NCBI GenBank assembly: GCA_902615715.1 | Contig: CACMQA010000002.1 | Span: 1-64,000, forward strand | From: an uncultured Pelagibacteraceae bacterium | GTDB taxonomy: Bacteria; Pseudomonadota; Alphaproteobacteria; Pelagibacterales; Pelagibacteraceae | Direction: 5' to 3' | DNA length: 64,000 nucleotides | Part shown: positions 54,776 to 64,000 of the stretch, one piece after another | Layout of the letters: every line of letters starts with the position of its first letter | Position numbering within the stretch: position 1 is the stretch's first letter | Made by a program: the position numbers and the translations under genes | The notes under the pieces: generated by a model | What the model saw: the letters and a program-made list of their open reading frames with translations, nothing else | Told to the model about the DNA's origin: nothing | Databases searched by the model: none

Positions 54776-56563
54776 TTAATCCCTATTTAACTGACTTTTA
54801 AGCTTAATAAGTTCTGAATATGAACTTTCATCCAAATTATTAATTAATTTTTGTTCAAGGGATTCTATTTTTCTCAAATTATTTTCATTTCTATATTCTT
54901 GAATTAATTCGTTCAGAAGAGCTAAAATTTCATCCGTACTTTTATTTTTAGTGATAATTTGAATATTTGAATTTTCTTTTATTTGTTCAATAATTTTTTT
55001 GTAGTTTTCATTTATATCTGAACTTATGATCTCTTTATCTTTCCCCTCTGAAAGTGAATTTACCACTGTATTTTTTAAATCTTCATTTTTTTCAGATAGA
55101 AATTCTATTTGCGATAATTCCTCTAATTTTTTAGAAGCAATTTCTAAATCATTTAAAATAATAAACAATATTGAAAATTCTATAATTTGAATTTTGGAGA
55201 GATCTTTTTTTTTTTGATGCAAAATTTTTGTTTCTTTAAGAATTTGATATTCTTTTTTCTTTTTAAAAGGGTTGTATTTATAGTTTTGTCTAGAAGATTG
55301 AATTGGTGTAAGTTTTTTTATTTTTTCTAAAAAGTCTTCCAAAACATATTTTTTTAATGTTTCGTCTTGTATGGAATAGGATAATTTTTTTATTTCTTTT
55401 TCAAATTTTGAAATCTCATAAGGATTATTTTGATTTATTTTGCTTAGATGATAATTCCAAATAAATGTTTGAATAATCTCTTTATTTTTGAGTAAATTTA
55501 ATAATCCATCTTTACCATACTGTTTAATAAAATCATCAGGATCGCTTCCTTCAGGCATAATAGAAAAAAAAATCTTATTAGTTTCATTAATTAGTGGAAA
55601 CAGCTTTTCAGCAATCCTTAAGGCAGCCTTTTGCCCGCTTTCATCACCATCTAAACAAATAATCGGATTTGAAAAAAATTTCCAAATTAAATTTATTTGT
55701 CTTTCGGTAAGCGCAGTACCTGAGTTTGCAATTACATTTTTGATACCAGATGAATAAACACTCACAACATCCATGTACCCCTCTACAATTAATACTTCTT
55801 CTGTGGTCGATCTGGAGTCTTTTGCTTTGTCTAAATTGAAAATCATATTTCCCTTTTTGTAAAATTCAGTTTCTGGAGAGTTAATATATTTAGCAAATTT
55901 ACTTTCACGTATAATTCTACCCCCAAAAGCAATAGTGTCTCCTGATAAATTTTTTACCGGAAAAAGTATTCTAGAATTAAAACGATCAATAAATTTACCA
56001 GTCTTGTCATTTTTAAAATAAAGCCCTGTAAAACTTATTTCTTCTTCCGAATATTTTTTCAATAAATCTTCATAGAAATTATTTTTCCAAGGAACAAAGC
56101 CTAATTGAAACTCCTCTATAATATTTTTTTTTAATCCTCTTTTTAACAAATAATCCAATGACTCTTTATTGTCTGAGTCAAATAATTTTTGATTATAATA
56201 ATTTTGATAGTCCACAAATATGTTTTTATACGTTTGGTATCTTGCGTCCTTTTTTTTATCAAAATTTGAAAATCTAAACGGTTGCATTCCTGCTTCTGCC
56301 GCAAGAGTTTTAACAGCTTCGCCAAATCCAATAGATTTTGTTTTCATTAGAAAATCAAATATATTTCCATGTTCACCGCTACTGAAACAGTGGTAAAATT
56401 CCTTTTCATCATTAACCGTAAATGATGGGCTCTTCTCATTTTTAAATGGAGAAAGTCCAATAAATTCTTTTCCCCTTTTTTTTAATTGAACCGTTTTTCC
56501 TACTACCTGGGATACTTTTAATCTTAATTTTATTTCATCAAGATATTCTTTTGGATATTTCAT
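54776..56563 (-). CDS. dnaG: DNA primase with a degenerate zinc domain
   Basis: The 595-residue primase makes RNA primers for replication. The N-terminal CHC2-type fold is recognisable (GLSPFKNEKSPSFTVNDEK and FYHCFSSGEHGNIFDF), but the ligand positions are S38, K41, C59 and S62 where Cys, His, Cys, Cys are usual, so zinc cannot be bound in the ordinary way. The TOPRIM core is intact (VLIVEGYMDVVS and CLDGDESGQKAA). The C-terminal DnaB-binding domain is present but divergent and Lys/Glu-rich. Context dnaG-rpoD is standard. Confidence 0.94.
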   Translation of the reverse strand: MKYPKEYLDEIKLRLKVSQVVGKTVQLKKRGKEFIGLSPFKNEKSPSFTVNDEKEFYHCFSSGEHGNIFDFLMKTKSIGFGEAVKTLAAEAGMQPFRFSNFDKKKDARYQTYKNIFVDYQNYYNQKLFDSDNKESLDYLLKRGLKKNIIEEFQLGFVPWKNNFYEDLLKKYSEEEISFTGLYFKNDKTGKFIDRFNSRILFPVKNLSGDTIAFGGRIIRESKFAKYINSPETEFYKKGNMIFNLDKAKDSRSTTEEVLIVEGYMDVVSVYSSGIKNVIANSGTALTERQINLIWKFFSNPIICLDGDESGQKAALRIAEKLFPLINETNKIFFSIMPEGSDPDDFIKQYGKDGLLNLLKNKEIIQTFIWNYHLSKINQNNPYEISKFEKEIKKLSYSIQDETLKKYVLEDFLEKIKKLTPIQSSRQNYKYNPFKKKKEYQILKETKILHQKKKDLSKIQIIEFSILFIILNDLEIASKKLEELSQIEFLSEKNEDLKNTVVNSLSEGKDKEIISSDINENYKKIIEQIKENSNIQIITKNKSTDEILALLNELIQEYRNENNLRKIESLEQKLINNLDESSYSELIKLKSQLNRD

Positions 56564-56565
56564 TA

Positions 56566-57021
56566 CTAATTTAAAAGTTCTTTAATAATTTTACTTACTT
56601 TTGAAAAATCAAGCGTGTCTGCATATTTTGATTTTAGAACACCCATAACTTTACCCATATCTTTCATTGAAGATGCGCCAGCTGATTTAATTGCATCTTG
56701 GCAAATTTTTTTAGTTTCTTCTTCGCTTAATTGTTTAGGTAAAAAAGCGCTAATAACCTCGATCTCCTTTTTCTCATTTTCTAAAAGTTCGTTTCTTCCA
56801 GCTTTTTTATAAACTTCGCAGGACTCATTCCTCTGTTTAATCATTTTTTTTAAAATAGCTGTTATATCGCTGTTGGACATCTCCTTTTGATCTTTGGTTC
56901 GGATTGCTATTTCAGCGTCTTTTATGGCTGATACTACTAGCCTAAGAGTTGGATAAATGTTTTTGTCCTTTGCCTTGAGTGCTTCGTTAAGTTTTTGTTC
57001 AATTTGCTTTTTTAAAGACAT
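56566..57021 (-). CDS. GatB/YqeY-domain protein
   Basis: The 151-residue YqeY-like protein starts MSLKKQIEQKLNEALKAKDK and carries TLRLVVSAIKDAEIA and FLPKQLSEEE, typical of this family. YqeY proteins resemble the tail domain of GatB and may interact with tRNA, but their job is not known. ATG 57021 is preferred over the longer frame. It is divergent from carA and is followed by dnaG after 2 bases. Confidence 0.9.
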   Translation of the reverse strand: MSLKKQIEQKLNEALKAKDKNIYPTLRLVVSAIKDAEIAIRTKDQKEMSNSDITAILKKMIKQRNESCEVYKKAGRNELLENEKKEIEVISAFLPKQLSEEETKKICQDAIKSAGASSMKDMGKVMGVLKSKYADTLDFSKVSKIIKELLN

Positions 57022-57148
57022 GTTTAAAATTATTTTAATCACAATTCTTATCCAAAATAAAAAGAACTTTCTTGACGATTTTATTACTATTTCATATGTT
57101 GCGCAAAATCATGTTTATAAGTTTTTTACTTTAACTCATGAGTTGTAT
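57022..57148. other. divergent yqeY/carA promoter gap
   Basis: The gap is 127 bases long and contains no ATG suitable for carA. I see no classical pyrimidine attenuator hairpin or ArgR/PyrH-type operator. The carA frame is open through it from 56957, but that part has none of the family sequence and is antisense to yqeY at its start. Confidence 0.3.
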
Positions 57149-58336
57149 TTGAAACCTTTTATTCAAAATATAAACTCAATTAAAAATCTTAATAAGATCG
57201 ATTCCAACGCTATTTTAGTTCTACAAAACGGAAAATTTTTTAAAGGTATTGGTTTAGGTTATCCTGGTGAAGCTACTGGTGAAGTGTGTTTTAATACATC
57301 AATAACTGGTTATCAAGAAATAATTTCCGATCCATCTTATGCTGATCAAATTATAAATTTTACATTTCCTCACGTTGGTAATGTAGGCACTAATCAAGAG
57401 GATCATGAGTCCGATAAAATTTGGACTAAGGGAGTTATTATAAACTCTGAAATTACAAGTCCCTCAAACTACAGAGCGCTCAAGCACTTAGATGAGTGGT
57501 TAAAAAAAAATAAAATTGTAGGTATTACTGGAATCGACACAAGAAATCTCACAAATTTTATAAGAGATAAAGGAGCTCCCAAAGGAACCATATCCTACTC
57601 GAAGAAAAGTAAAATAAATATAAAAAAACTTCTTAGACAAACACAAAAATGGAGCGGCCTGAAAAATTCAGATTTAGCTCAAAAAGTCTCTACAAAAAAA
57701 AACTATACTTGGAGAGGTTTAAAAACATGGAACAAGGAAACAGGTTTCGTAAAAAATAATAAAAAAAAATTTCATGTTGTCACAATAGATTATGGAGTTA
57801 AAAAAAATATTTTAAGATATTTTTCAGACTTTAATTGTAGAGTTACAGTGGTTTCTTGCAAAACAATTGCAGCAGATATAATTAAATTAAAACCGAACGG
57901 GGTTTTTTTATCCAACGGACCAGGTGATCCAGCTGCCACAGGCAAATATGCGATACCTATAGTAAAAGAATTAATTAAAAAAAATTTACCCATATTTGGT
58001 ATCTGTCTTGGTCATCAAATTCTTGCTTTAGCTTTAGGTGCAAAAACAAAAAAAATGAACTTGGGACATAGAGGTGCAAATCATCCAGTAAAAAATTTAA
58101 TTAATGGGAAAGTAGAAATTACAAGTCAAAATCATGGGTTTGAAGTTGTAAAAAGTAGTTTAAAAAAAAATATACAAATTACTCATCAATCTCTTTTTGA
58201 TAACAGTGTTGAGGGAATAAAATTGAAAAAAAAACCTGTTTATTCTGTGCAGTATCACCCGGAGTCTAATCCTGGTCCACAAGATAGCGTTTATTTATTT
58301 AAAGAATTTATAGAAAGTATGAAAAAAAATGCCTAA
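57149..58336 (+). CDS. carA: carbamoyl-phosphate synthase small (glutaminase) subunit
   Basis: The product is about 395 residues if translation begins at TTG 57149, which has a GAG ribosome-site trace 6 bases upstream; no ATG is available in frame near the domain start. The N-terminal CPSase domain includes [19 protein letters not shown]. The class I glutaminase has the nucleophile in [14 protein letters not shown] and His/Glu in [12 protein letters not shown]. It releases ammonia from glutamine for CarB. It overlaps carB by 8 bases. The start is the least certain part. Confidence 0.93.
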   Translation: MKPFIQNINSIKNLNKIDSNAILVLQNGKFFKGIGLGYPGEATGEVCFNTSITGYQEIISDPSYADQIINFTFPHVGNVGTNQEDHESDKIWTKGVIINSEITSPSNYRALKHLDEWLKKNKIVGITGIDTRNLTNFIRDKGAPKGTISYSKKSKINIKKLLRQTQKWSGLKNSDLAQKVSTKKNYTWRGLKTWNKETGFVKNNKKKFHVVTIDYGVKKNILRYFSDFNCRVTVVSCKTIAADIIKLKPNGVFLSNGPGDPAATGKYAIPIVKELIKKNLPIFGICLGHQILALALGAKTKKMNLGHRGANHPVKNLINGKVEITSQNHGFEVVKSSLKKNIQITHQSLFDNSVEGIKLKKKPVYSVQYHPESNPGPQDSVYLFKEFIESMKKNA

Positions 58337-61300
58337 AAGAAAAGATATTAAGAAAATTTTAGTTGTAGGCGCAGGTCCTATTATTATTGGTCAAGCTTGT
58401 GAATTTGATTACTCGGGAACACAAGCATGTAAAGCGCTAAAAGATGAGGGGTTCAAAGTAGTTTTAGTTAATTCTAACCCAGCAACAATAATGACTGATC
58501 CAAATGTTGCAGATAAAACTTATATCGAGCCCATTACAATAGAAGTGCTTGAAAAAATTCTTATAAAAGAAAAACCTGACGCAATTTTACCCACCATGGG
58601 AGGTCAAACTGCATTAAATTTAGCAATGGAGGCTGAAAAAAAAGGAATTCTTAAAAAATATAAAATTGAACTTATTGGTGCTAATTCAAAAGCAATATCT
58701 AATGCTGAAGATAGAAAAAAGTTTAGAAAGAACATGATCGAGATTGGTTTAGATCTTCCTAAATCAAAAATAGTAAATAATTTTAATCAGTCCACCCAAG
58801 CATTAAAGCAAATTGGATTACCTGCAATAATTAGACCAGCATTCACTTTAGGTGGGTTAGGCGGTGGTATTGCTAAAAATAAAAAAGAGTTTTTTAAGAT
58901 AATTAAGAATGGACTGCATGAGTCACCTGTTAATCAAGTTTTAGTAGAGGAGTGTCTGGAGGGTTGGAAAGAATTTGAGATGGAAGTAGTAAGAGATAAA
59001 AATGATAACTGTATTATTATCTGTTCAATAGAAAATGTAGACCCTATGGGTATACATACTGGGGACTCGGTTACTATTGCACCTGCGCTTACTTTAACTG
59101 ACAAAGAGTATCAAGTTATGAGAAATGCTTCTATAGCTTGCCTCAGAAAAATTGGAGTTGAAACTGGAGGATCTAATGTTCAATTTGCAATCAATCCAAA
59201 AAATGGAAGAATGGTAATTATTGAGATGAACCCAAGAGTTTCGAGGTCATCTGCTTTAGCCTCCAAAGCGACTGGGTTTCCAATAGCAAAAGTAGCTGCA
59301 AAGCTAGCAGTTGGGTACACTTTAGATGAATTAAAAAATGAAATTACAAAAGTAACCCCTGCCTCTTTTGAACCTACAATAGATTATGTAGTGACAAAAA
59401 TTCCAAGATTTACCTTTGAAAAATTTTCAACTTCTGCTGCAGTTTTAGGTACGTCAATGAAGTCTGTAGGTGAAGCTATGGCAATAGGCAGAAACTTTAA
59501 AGAGTCCTTGCAAAAAGCTTTAGTTTCCTTGGAGACAGGTTTCTCGGGTTTAGATCAAATATTTAATCTTAATAAAGAAAAAATAGAAAAGAAACTTAAA
59601 GAAAATATTCCCAATAAAATTTTACTCGTTGCAGAGGCTATAAGAAAAAAAATCAATTTAAATAAAATACATAAATTATCAAAAATAGACCCTTGGTTTA
59701 TAAGCCAAATTAAAGAAATCATAGATAATGAAATCAAAATAAAGAGGAAAGGTCTTCCAAAAACTTTCAATGAATTAAATTATATAAAATCAATAGGATT
59801 TTCTGATAAAAAATTATCTGAACTCACAAATACTTCGGAATCATTAATTAGAAAGAAAAGAACTGCATTAAAAATTTTACCAGTTTATAAAAAAGTAGAT
59901 ACTTGTGCTGCAGAATTTAAATCTTTTACTCCATACATGTACTCTTCTTATCAAAGAAATTTCTCTTCTTATACAGAATGCGAGTCTGATCCTTCTAGTA
60001 GAAATAAAATTATAATACTTGGCGGAGGTCCAAACAGAATAGGTCAAGGTATCGAGTTTGATTACTGTTGTTGCCAAGCTAGTTTTGCTCTTAAAGAAGC
60101 TAAATACGAAACAATTATGGTTAATTGTAATCCGGAAACTGTATCAACTGATTACGATACAAGTGATAGATTATATTTTGAACCTTTAATTGAAGAATAC
60201 GTTTTCAATATTATTAAAAAAGAAAAATCAAAAGGTAACGTAAAAGGTGTAATCACTCAATTCGGTGGTCAAACTCCTATTAAACTTGCAAAATTTTTGC
60301 ACGAAAATAAACTTCCAATTTTAGGAACACAATACACTTCGATTGATCTCGCTGAAGATAGGGATAGATTTAGAAACCTTTTAAATAAATTGAAATTAAA
60401 TCAAGCTGAAAGCGGTATTGCAAAAACTTTCCCTCAAGCAATAAAAATAGCTGATAAAATAGGTTTGCCTTTAATGGTAAGACCTTCATATGTGCTAGGT
60501 GGAAGAGCTATGGAAATAGTTCATGAAAAGAGTCAGCTTAAAAAATTTGTAAAAGAGGCATTTAAAGTTGCTGAAAAAAATCCAATCTTAATTGATAAGT
60601 TCATTGATAATGCAATGGAAGTTGATGTGGACGCAATTTCAGATGGAAAAAATGTTTTCGTCGCTGGTATTATGCAGCATATAGAGGAAGCTGGAATTCA
60701 CTCGGGTGACTCTGCGTGTAGTTTACCTCCTGTATCAATTAAATCTTTTTTAATAAAAGAAATTGAAAATCAAACAAAAAAATTAGCTTTAGCACTCAAA
60801 GTCAAAGGTTTCATGAATGTTCAATATGCTATTAAGAATGATAAAATTTATGTGATAGAAGTAAATCCAAGAGCAAGTAGAACTGTTCCGTTTGTTTCAA
60901 AAGCAAAAAATTTGCCATTTGCTAAGATAGCCTCAAGAGTTATGGCTGGCGAAAAATTAACTAAATTCAACTTAAAAAGTAAAACAGAAGATATGTTTGC
61001 AGTTAAAGAGGCGGTATTTCCATTCAATAAATTCCCTAATAGTGATCTTTTACTTGGTCCAGAGATGAAGTCTACAGGTGAGGTAATGGGTTTTGATAAA
61101 AATTTTGGGATGGCTTTTGCAAAGAGTCAAATTGCAGCCTCCAATTCTCTTCCTAAAAAGGGCTTAGCTTTTATCTCTTTGAAAAATAGTCATAAAGAAG
61201 AAGGTGTACAATTAGCTAAACAATTGATTAAATTAAATTTTAAACTTTGTGGGACCGGTGGAACTGCTGAATATATAAATCAACATGGAATTCATTGTAA

Positions 61301-61553
61301 AAAAATAAATAAAGTTAATCAGGGTTCTCCTCATATTGTTGATGTTCTTAACGCCAAAAAAATAGCTTTAGTAATAAATACTGGAGGTGGAAGTAGTGAA
61401 ACGCAATTAAGTGATGCGTTAGCCTTGAGAAGAGCTACTCTTGCTAATAAAGTTCCATATTGTACTAATATGTCAACAGCCAAAGTTTGTCTGGAAGGAA
61501 TAAAATCTCTGAAATCGAGAGATATAAGTGTAACTTCTTTGCAAGATATTTAA
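58329..61553 (+). CDS. carB: carbamoyl-phosphate synthase large subunit
   Basis: The 1074-residue protein, close to the usual 1073, contains two ATP-grasp halves. The first (about 1-400) is marked by [17 protein letters not shown] and [17 protein letters not shown], and the second (about 555-935) by [18 protein letters not shown] and [15 protein letters not shown]. An oligomerisation linker lies between them, and the MGS-like allosteric domain (about 935-1074) is present. It makes carbamoyl phosphate for pyrimidine and arginine synthesis. It is adjacent to carA with an 8-base overlap and ends convergent with the next gene (4-base overlap). Confidence 0.98.
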   Translation: MPKRKDIKKILVVGAGPIIIGQACEFDYSGTQACKALKDEGFKVVLVNSNPATIMTDPNVADKTYIEPITIEVLEKILIKEKPDAILPTMGGQTALNLAMEAEKKGILKKYKIELIGANSKAISNAEDRKKFRKNMIEIGLDLPKSKIVNNFNQSTQALKQIGLPAIIRPAFTLGGLGGGIAKNKKEFFKIIKNGLHESPVNQVLVEECLEGWKEFEMEVVRDKNDNCIIICSIENVDPMGIHTGDSVTIAPALTLTDKEYQVMRNASIACLRKIGVETGGSNVQFAINPKNGRMVIIEMNPRVSRSSALASKATGFPIAKVAAKLAVGYTLDELKNEITKVTPASFEPTIDYVVTKIPRFTFEKFSTSAAVLGTSMKSVGEAMAIGRNFKESLQKALVSLETGFSGLDQIFNLNKEKIEKKLKENIPNKILLVAEAIRKKINLNKIHKLSKIDPWFISQIKEIIDNEIKIKRKGLPKTFNELNYIKSIGFSDKKLSELTNTSESLIRKKRTALKILPVYKKVDTCAAEFKSFTPYMYSSYQRNFSSYTECESDPSSRNKIIILGGGPNRIGQGIEFDYCCCQASFALKEAKYETIMVNCNPETVSTDYDTSDRLYFEPLIEEYVFNIIKKEKSKGNVKGVITQFGGQTPIKLAKFLHENKLPILGTQYTSIDLAEDRDRFRNLLNKLKLNQAESGIAKTFPQAIKIADKIGLPLMVRPSYVLGGRAMEIVHEKSQLKKFVKEAFKVAEKNPILIDKFIDNAMEVDVDAISDGKNVFVAGIMQHIEEAGIHSGDSACSLPPVSIKSFLIKEIENQTKKLALALKVKGFMNVQYAIKNDKIYVIEVNPRASRTVPFVSKAKNLPFAKIASRVMAGEKLTKFNLKSKTEDMFAVKEAVFPFNKFPNSDLLLGPEMKSTGEVMGFDKNFGMAFAKSQIAASNSLPKKGLAFISLKNSHKEEGVQLAKQLIKLNFKLCGTGGTAEYINQHGIHCKKINKVNQGSPHIVDVLNAKKIALVINTGGGSSETQLSDALALRRATLANKVPYCTNMSTAKVCLEGIKSLKSRDISVTSLQDI

Positions 61554-62215
61554 CTTTTTACTTTCCAATCAGTTTCAAAAGTAACATAGTTTATTTGGAT
61601 ACATTTTCTCTCTTTTTTTATCTCTTTTTTTTCCATACCATGCCAAGTGTTCGGCCCACTCGTGAAAAAGTATCCATAATTATGTTTATAAGGAACAGTT
61701 TTAACTTTTTTTAAATTTTCGTCATAGAAATCAGTTCCTAGATTTTCTGACTCACCGTGTAAATTTATAAAAACAATTGAGGACATTAATTTTTCTTTAA
61801 TATCACAGTGAGGTTTTAACCAAAAACCCTCTCGATCGCTAATCACCTCTAGCCTTACATAAGAATTACTTAGGTCTTTATCAATTAGTGAACCTATCTT
61901 TTTATAAATTTCAGGAGACCTCAATTCTTCAATAAATTTTGTTAAGTTAGGAAATTGAGTAGAGTTTTCTTTAGTAACATAGCATCTAAGTTTTTTTGCT
62001 TTGCCTCCATCTTTAATTCCTGCTCTAAAAGATCCCTCGCCTCCATCAAGAGCTCTTGTACCATCATAATTTAAATTTTGCTTTCTAGGATCTGCTATCT
62101 CTGCATTGCTAATTTCATCAATGGCACTTTGTGTCAAAGGTTCATTAATCTCAAAGTGTTTAAAAGGATCAGTAAATAATTTCGTCCTGCTTTCTAAAGA
62201 TTTAAATAATTCCAT
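61550..62215 (-). CDS. 2-oxoglutarate/Fe(II)-dependent oxygenase-like protein
   Basis: The 221-residue protein has the facial triad pattern: HCD (His136, Asp138) in [12 protein letters not shown], and His192 in NTWHGMEKK, with a downstream arginine that would bind 2-oxoglutarate. It resembles the small cupin-type oxygenases found next to glycan or ELM1-type genes. Substrate unknown; hydroxylation of a protein or small metabolite is possible. It overlaps carB by 4 bases (convergent) and the ELM1-like gene by 14 bases, so the two minus-strand genes are probably coupled. Confidence 0.75.
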   Translation of the reverse strand: MELFKSLESRTKLFTDPFKHFEINEPLTQSAIDEISNAEIADPRKQNLNYDGTRALDGGEGSFRAGIKDGGKAKKLRCYVTKENSTQFPNLTKFIEELRSPEIYKKIGSLIDKDLSNSYVRLEVISDREGFWLKPHCDIKEKLMSSIVFINLHGESENLGTDFYDENLKKVKTVPYKHNYGYFFTSGPNTWHGMEKKEIKKERKCIQINYVTFETDWKVKS

Positions 62216-63155
62216 TTTTTTTCATCTTTGCTTTTACAATTGGAGCAATTCTGTTTACCTCATTTAAACTTCTGTAACTCCAACTTTCAATTCTATTTTC
62301 CAATTCTCTTGTTATACCTAAATCTTTAAGTTGTGAATAAAATTTTTTAAATCTTCCAGTTGGTTTTAGAGACTTCATCATGGCTATATAAACAGGTTTT
62401 CCAGTTATCGCTGCCTCTGAAATCATTGACGTAGAGTCGCATGTAACGACTATGTAATTAGAAATCGCTAAAGCAGAAAGATAAGCTTTTTTATCGATAG
62501 TTTTAATTACATTATGATCAACATTAAAGGTATTAAAGGCCATTTTTAAAATATTTTCAGGTGTCCGATAGGATGGTATAACTATAATTTTAAATTTATC
62601 CGGAGTAAATAAAGTTTTTACTTTGTTAAAAAGCTCATGAATTTGTTTTTCAGAATACTTATAATATTTATTTGGTCCGCCAATAATAAAAGCGACTAAT
62701 TCTTTTCTCTTATCTTTTTCTATTCCTAAATACTCAGAGTTATCATTTATTTCTTTTTTATTTAGATAATGTATAGCTCCTTTAGTGTTAATTATATTTT
62801 CACCTTTTAAATTATCATGCTCTGGGCTTACTATTAAATCAAAATGTTTAAATGAAACTTTTGGATCTTGTACATGTATATTGAAAATTTGATTTCCTAA
62901 TCTTTTTTTTAAAGCGATCGATGGTATCACGCTTTTTCTTCCACATGAAATTATAACCTTGCAATCACATACAAATTTGTTCTTAACCAAATTTTCTGAA
63001 ATTGGGCTGATTTTGGGAGGTATCAGATTCCAAAATGATTTTAATTCAATTTTTTGATGTTTATAACTTAGACCTAACGATTTGGCTAATCCTTCAACTT
63101 GGCTAACCATGCCGTGCATACCTTGCGTTAAAAGAAGTGCTTTTAATTCTAACAT
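62202..63155 (-). CDS. ELM1-like protein (mitochondrial fission ELM1 family)
   Basis: The 317-residue protein is recognised from GQVEGLA-like (MVSQVEGLAKSLGL), ISCGRKSVIPSIALKK, HVQDPKVSFKHFDLIVSPEHD and the C-terminal VTCDSTSMISEAAITGKPVYI. The last is reminiscent of GT-B glycosyltransferase nucleotide-sugar sites. ELM1 proteins are widespread in alphaproteobacteria with no fixed function; a glycosyltransferase-like activity is an inference from fold. It is divergent from trxB and overlaps the oxygenase gene by 14 bases. Confidence 0.85.
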   Translation of the reverse strand: MLELKALLLTQGMHGMVSQVEGLAKSLGLSYKHQKIELKSFWNLIPPKISPISENLVKNKFVCDCKVIISCGRKSVIPSIALKKRLGNQIFNIHVQDPKVSFKHFDLIVSPEHDNLKGENIINTKGAIHYLNKKEINDNSEYLGIEKDKRKELVAFIIGGPNKYYKYSEKQIHELFNKVKTLFTPDKFKIIVIPSYRTPENILKMAFNTFNVDHNVIKTIDKKAYLSALAISNYIVVTCDSTSMISEAAITGKPVYIAMMKSLKPTGRFKKFYSQLKDLGITRELENRIESWSYRSLNEVNRIAPIVKAKMKKNGII

Positions 63156-63178
63156 TAGTTATTATATACCTTTACATA

Positions 63179-64000
63179 ATGAATAATAAATCAACAAAAC
63201 ATACAAAAGTGTTAATTCTTGGATCTGGTCCTGCTGGTTATACAGCGGCCATTTATGCGGCTAGAGCTATGCTTAAACCAATACTTGTTCATGGTTCTCA
63301 ACCTGGTGGACAATTAACTACTACAACTGATGTTGAGAATTATCCTGGATACTCAAAAGTGATTCAGGGTCCATGGCTTATGGATGAAATGAAAGGCCAA
63401 GCTGAAGCTGTTGGAACTGAGATGATACAAGATCATATAAACAAAGTAGATCTGTCTAAAAAACCTTTTGAAGCAGTGGGAGATAGTGGTCAAATTTATA
63501 CAGCAGATAGTTTTATTATTTCTACAGGAGCTCAAGCTCGTTGGTTGAATATTAAGTCAGAGCAAAAATTTAGAGGTTATGGAGTTTCAGCATGTGCTAC
63601 TTGCGACGGTTTTTTCTTTAAAGATAAAGAGGTAGCTGTTGTAGGAGGAGGAAACGCTGCAGTTGAGGAAGCAATGTTTTTAACAAAATTCGCATCTAAA
63701 GTTAAACTAATACATAGAAGAGATGAATTAAGGGCCGAAAAAATGCTTCAAGAAAAACTTAAAGCTAATAAAAAAATTGAAATTATTTGGGATAGTGTTG
63801 TTTATGAGGTCTTAGGGGATAATGAGCCTAAAGGAGTTAACGGAATTAAAATAAAAAATGTTAAAAATAACAAAATTACAGAACTTAAAGTCCATGGATT
63901 GTTTATAGCTATAGGTCATGATCCTGCTACCTCTTTGTTTAAGAGTCAATTGAAGATGGACAACGAAGGATATTTGATTACCAAGCCAGATTCCACTGTT
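63179..64000 (+). CDS. trxB: thioredoxin reductase, truncated by the window end
   Basis: 274 codons are visible. The FAD motif GSGPAG is at 15-20, PGGQLTTTTDVENYPG follows, the redox pair CATC is at 139-142, and the NADPH motif GGGNAA is at about 156-161, with HRRDELRAEKM next. The enzyme uses NADPH to reduce thioredoxin in the cytoplasm. The C-terminus lies outside the window. Start ATG 63179, 23 bases from the divergent ELM1-like start. Confidence 0.96.
   Translation, partial: MNNKSTKHTKVLILGSGPAGYTAAIYAARAMLKPILVHGSQPGGQLTTTTDVENYPGYSKVIQGPWLMDEMKGQAEAVGTEMIQDHINKVDLSKKPFEAVGDSGQIYTADSFIISTGAQARWLNIKSEQKFRGYGVSACATCDGFFFKDKEVAVVGGGNAAVEEAMFLTKFASKVKLIHRRDELRAEKMLQEKLKANKKIEIIWDSVVYEVLGDNEPKGVNGIKIKNVKNNKITELKVHGLFIAIGHDPATSLFKSQLKMDNEGYLITKPDSTV

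Noticed and set aside
56957-57148. 64-codon upstream extension of CarA starting at ATG 56957
   Set aside because: It is antisense to yqeY for its first third and has no CarA similarity; no family member has such a leader.
61487-61714. plus-strand frame over the end of carB and the oxygenase gene
   Set aside because: It is an out-of-frame and antisense reading of two well-supported genes with no motif of its own.

Overview
The window is a dense, strongly AT-rich, compact bacterial chromosome segment whose gene content and order point to a SAR11-type alphaproteobacterium (Pelagibacterales). The evidence for this is the low GC with Lys/Asn/Ile-rich proteins, near-absent intergenic space, a circularly permuted two-piece tmRNA gene, ThyX in the place of ThyA, and alphaproteobacterial neighbourhoods such as carAB-yqeY-dnaG-rpoD and hflKC-degP. 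The assignment comes from recognition and was not tested by a search. No insertion sequence, prophage, CRISPR array or recent island is visible.

Layout. 1-3587 (minus): a cut-off small lipoprotein, then a three-gene group of DadA-like FAD oxidoreductase, EamA exporter and D-2-hydroxyacid dehydrogenase. 3633-9631 (minus): a bactofilin and the rod-shape set mreB-mreC-mreD-mrdA-rodA. 9643-14652 (minus): branched-chain amino acid synthesis, ilvB-ilvN-ilvC-leuA. 14690-19203 (minus): hflK-hflC-DUF2065-degP-miaA, a membrane/periplasm proteolysis group plus tRNA modification. 19287-23551: mrp, thyX, the permuted ssrA gene, a short accessory patch holding a repeated RNA hairpin and two micro-ORFs, a MazG-like pyrophosphohydrolase, and fumC. 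23553-28752: an AsmA-like protein, a UvrD/PcrA helicase and an aminopeptidase P.

28741-50042 (minus) is a very long division and cell wall (dcw) cluster, transcribed from mraZ: mraZ-ftsZ-rsmH-ftsL-ftsI-murEF-mraY-murD-ftsW-murG-murC-murB-ddl-ftsQ-ftsA-lpxC-bamD-ligA. It is rearranged relative to the textbook order. ftsZ sits directly behind mraZ and not behind ftsA, murE and murF are one reading frame, and recN is absent between bamD and ligA. A promoter covered by four 10-bp-phased MraZ boxes drives the cluster. Upstream of it lie rnpB and a peptidoglycan amidase.

51408-64000: mlaA-mlaC (lipid transport), a tRNA with CAU anticodon (probably tRNA-Ile2), rpoD, dnaG, yqeY, carAB, a 2-oxoglutarate/iron oxygenase overlapping an ELM1-like gene, and the start of trxB.

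Most genes are core housekeeping. The points that deserve attention are: (1) the ssrA-mazG interval, with a 24-nt near-perfect copy of the tmRNA coding-piece hairpin followed by a 16-residue hydrophobic ORF behind a perfect Shine-Dalgarno, and on the other strand a 27-residue single-span ORF coupled to the MazG-like gene by ATGA; (2) ftsZ placed under MraZ control; (3) an FtsA that has lost recognisable actin-type nucleotide motifs; (4) a DnaG whose zinc-ribbon ligands are largely replaced.
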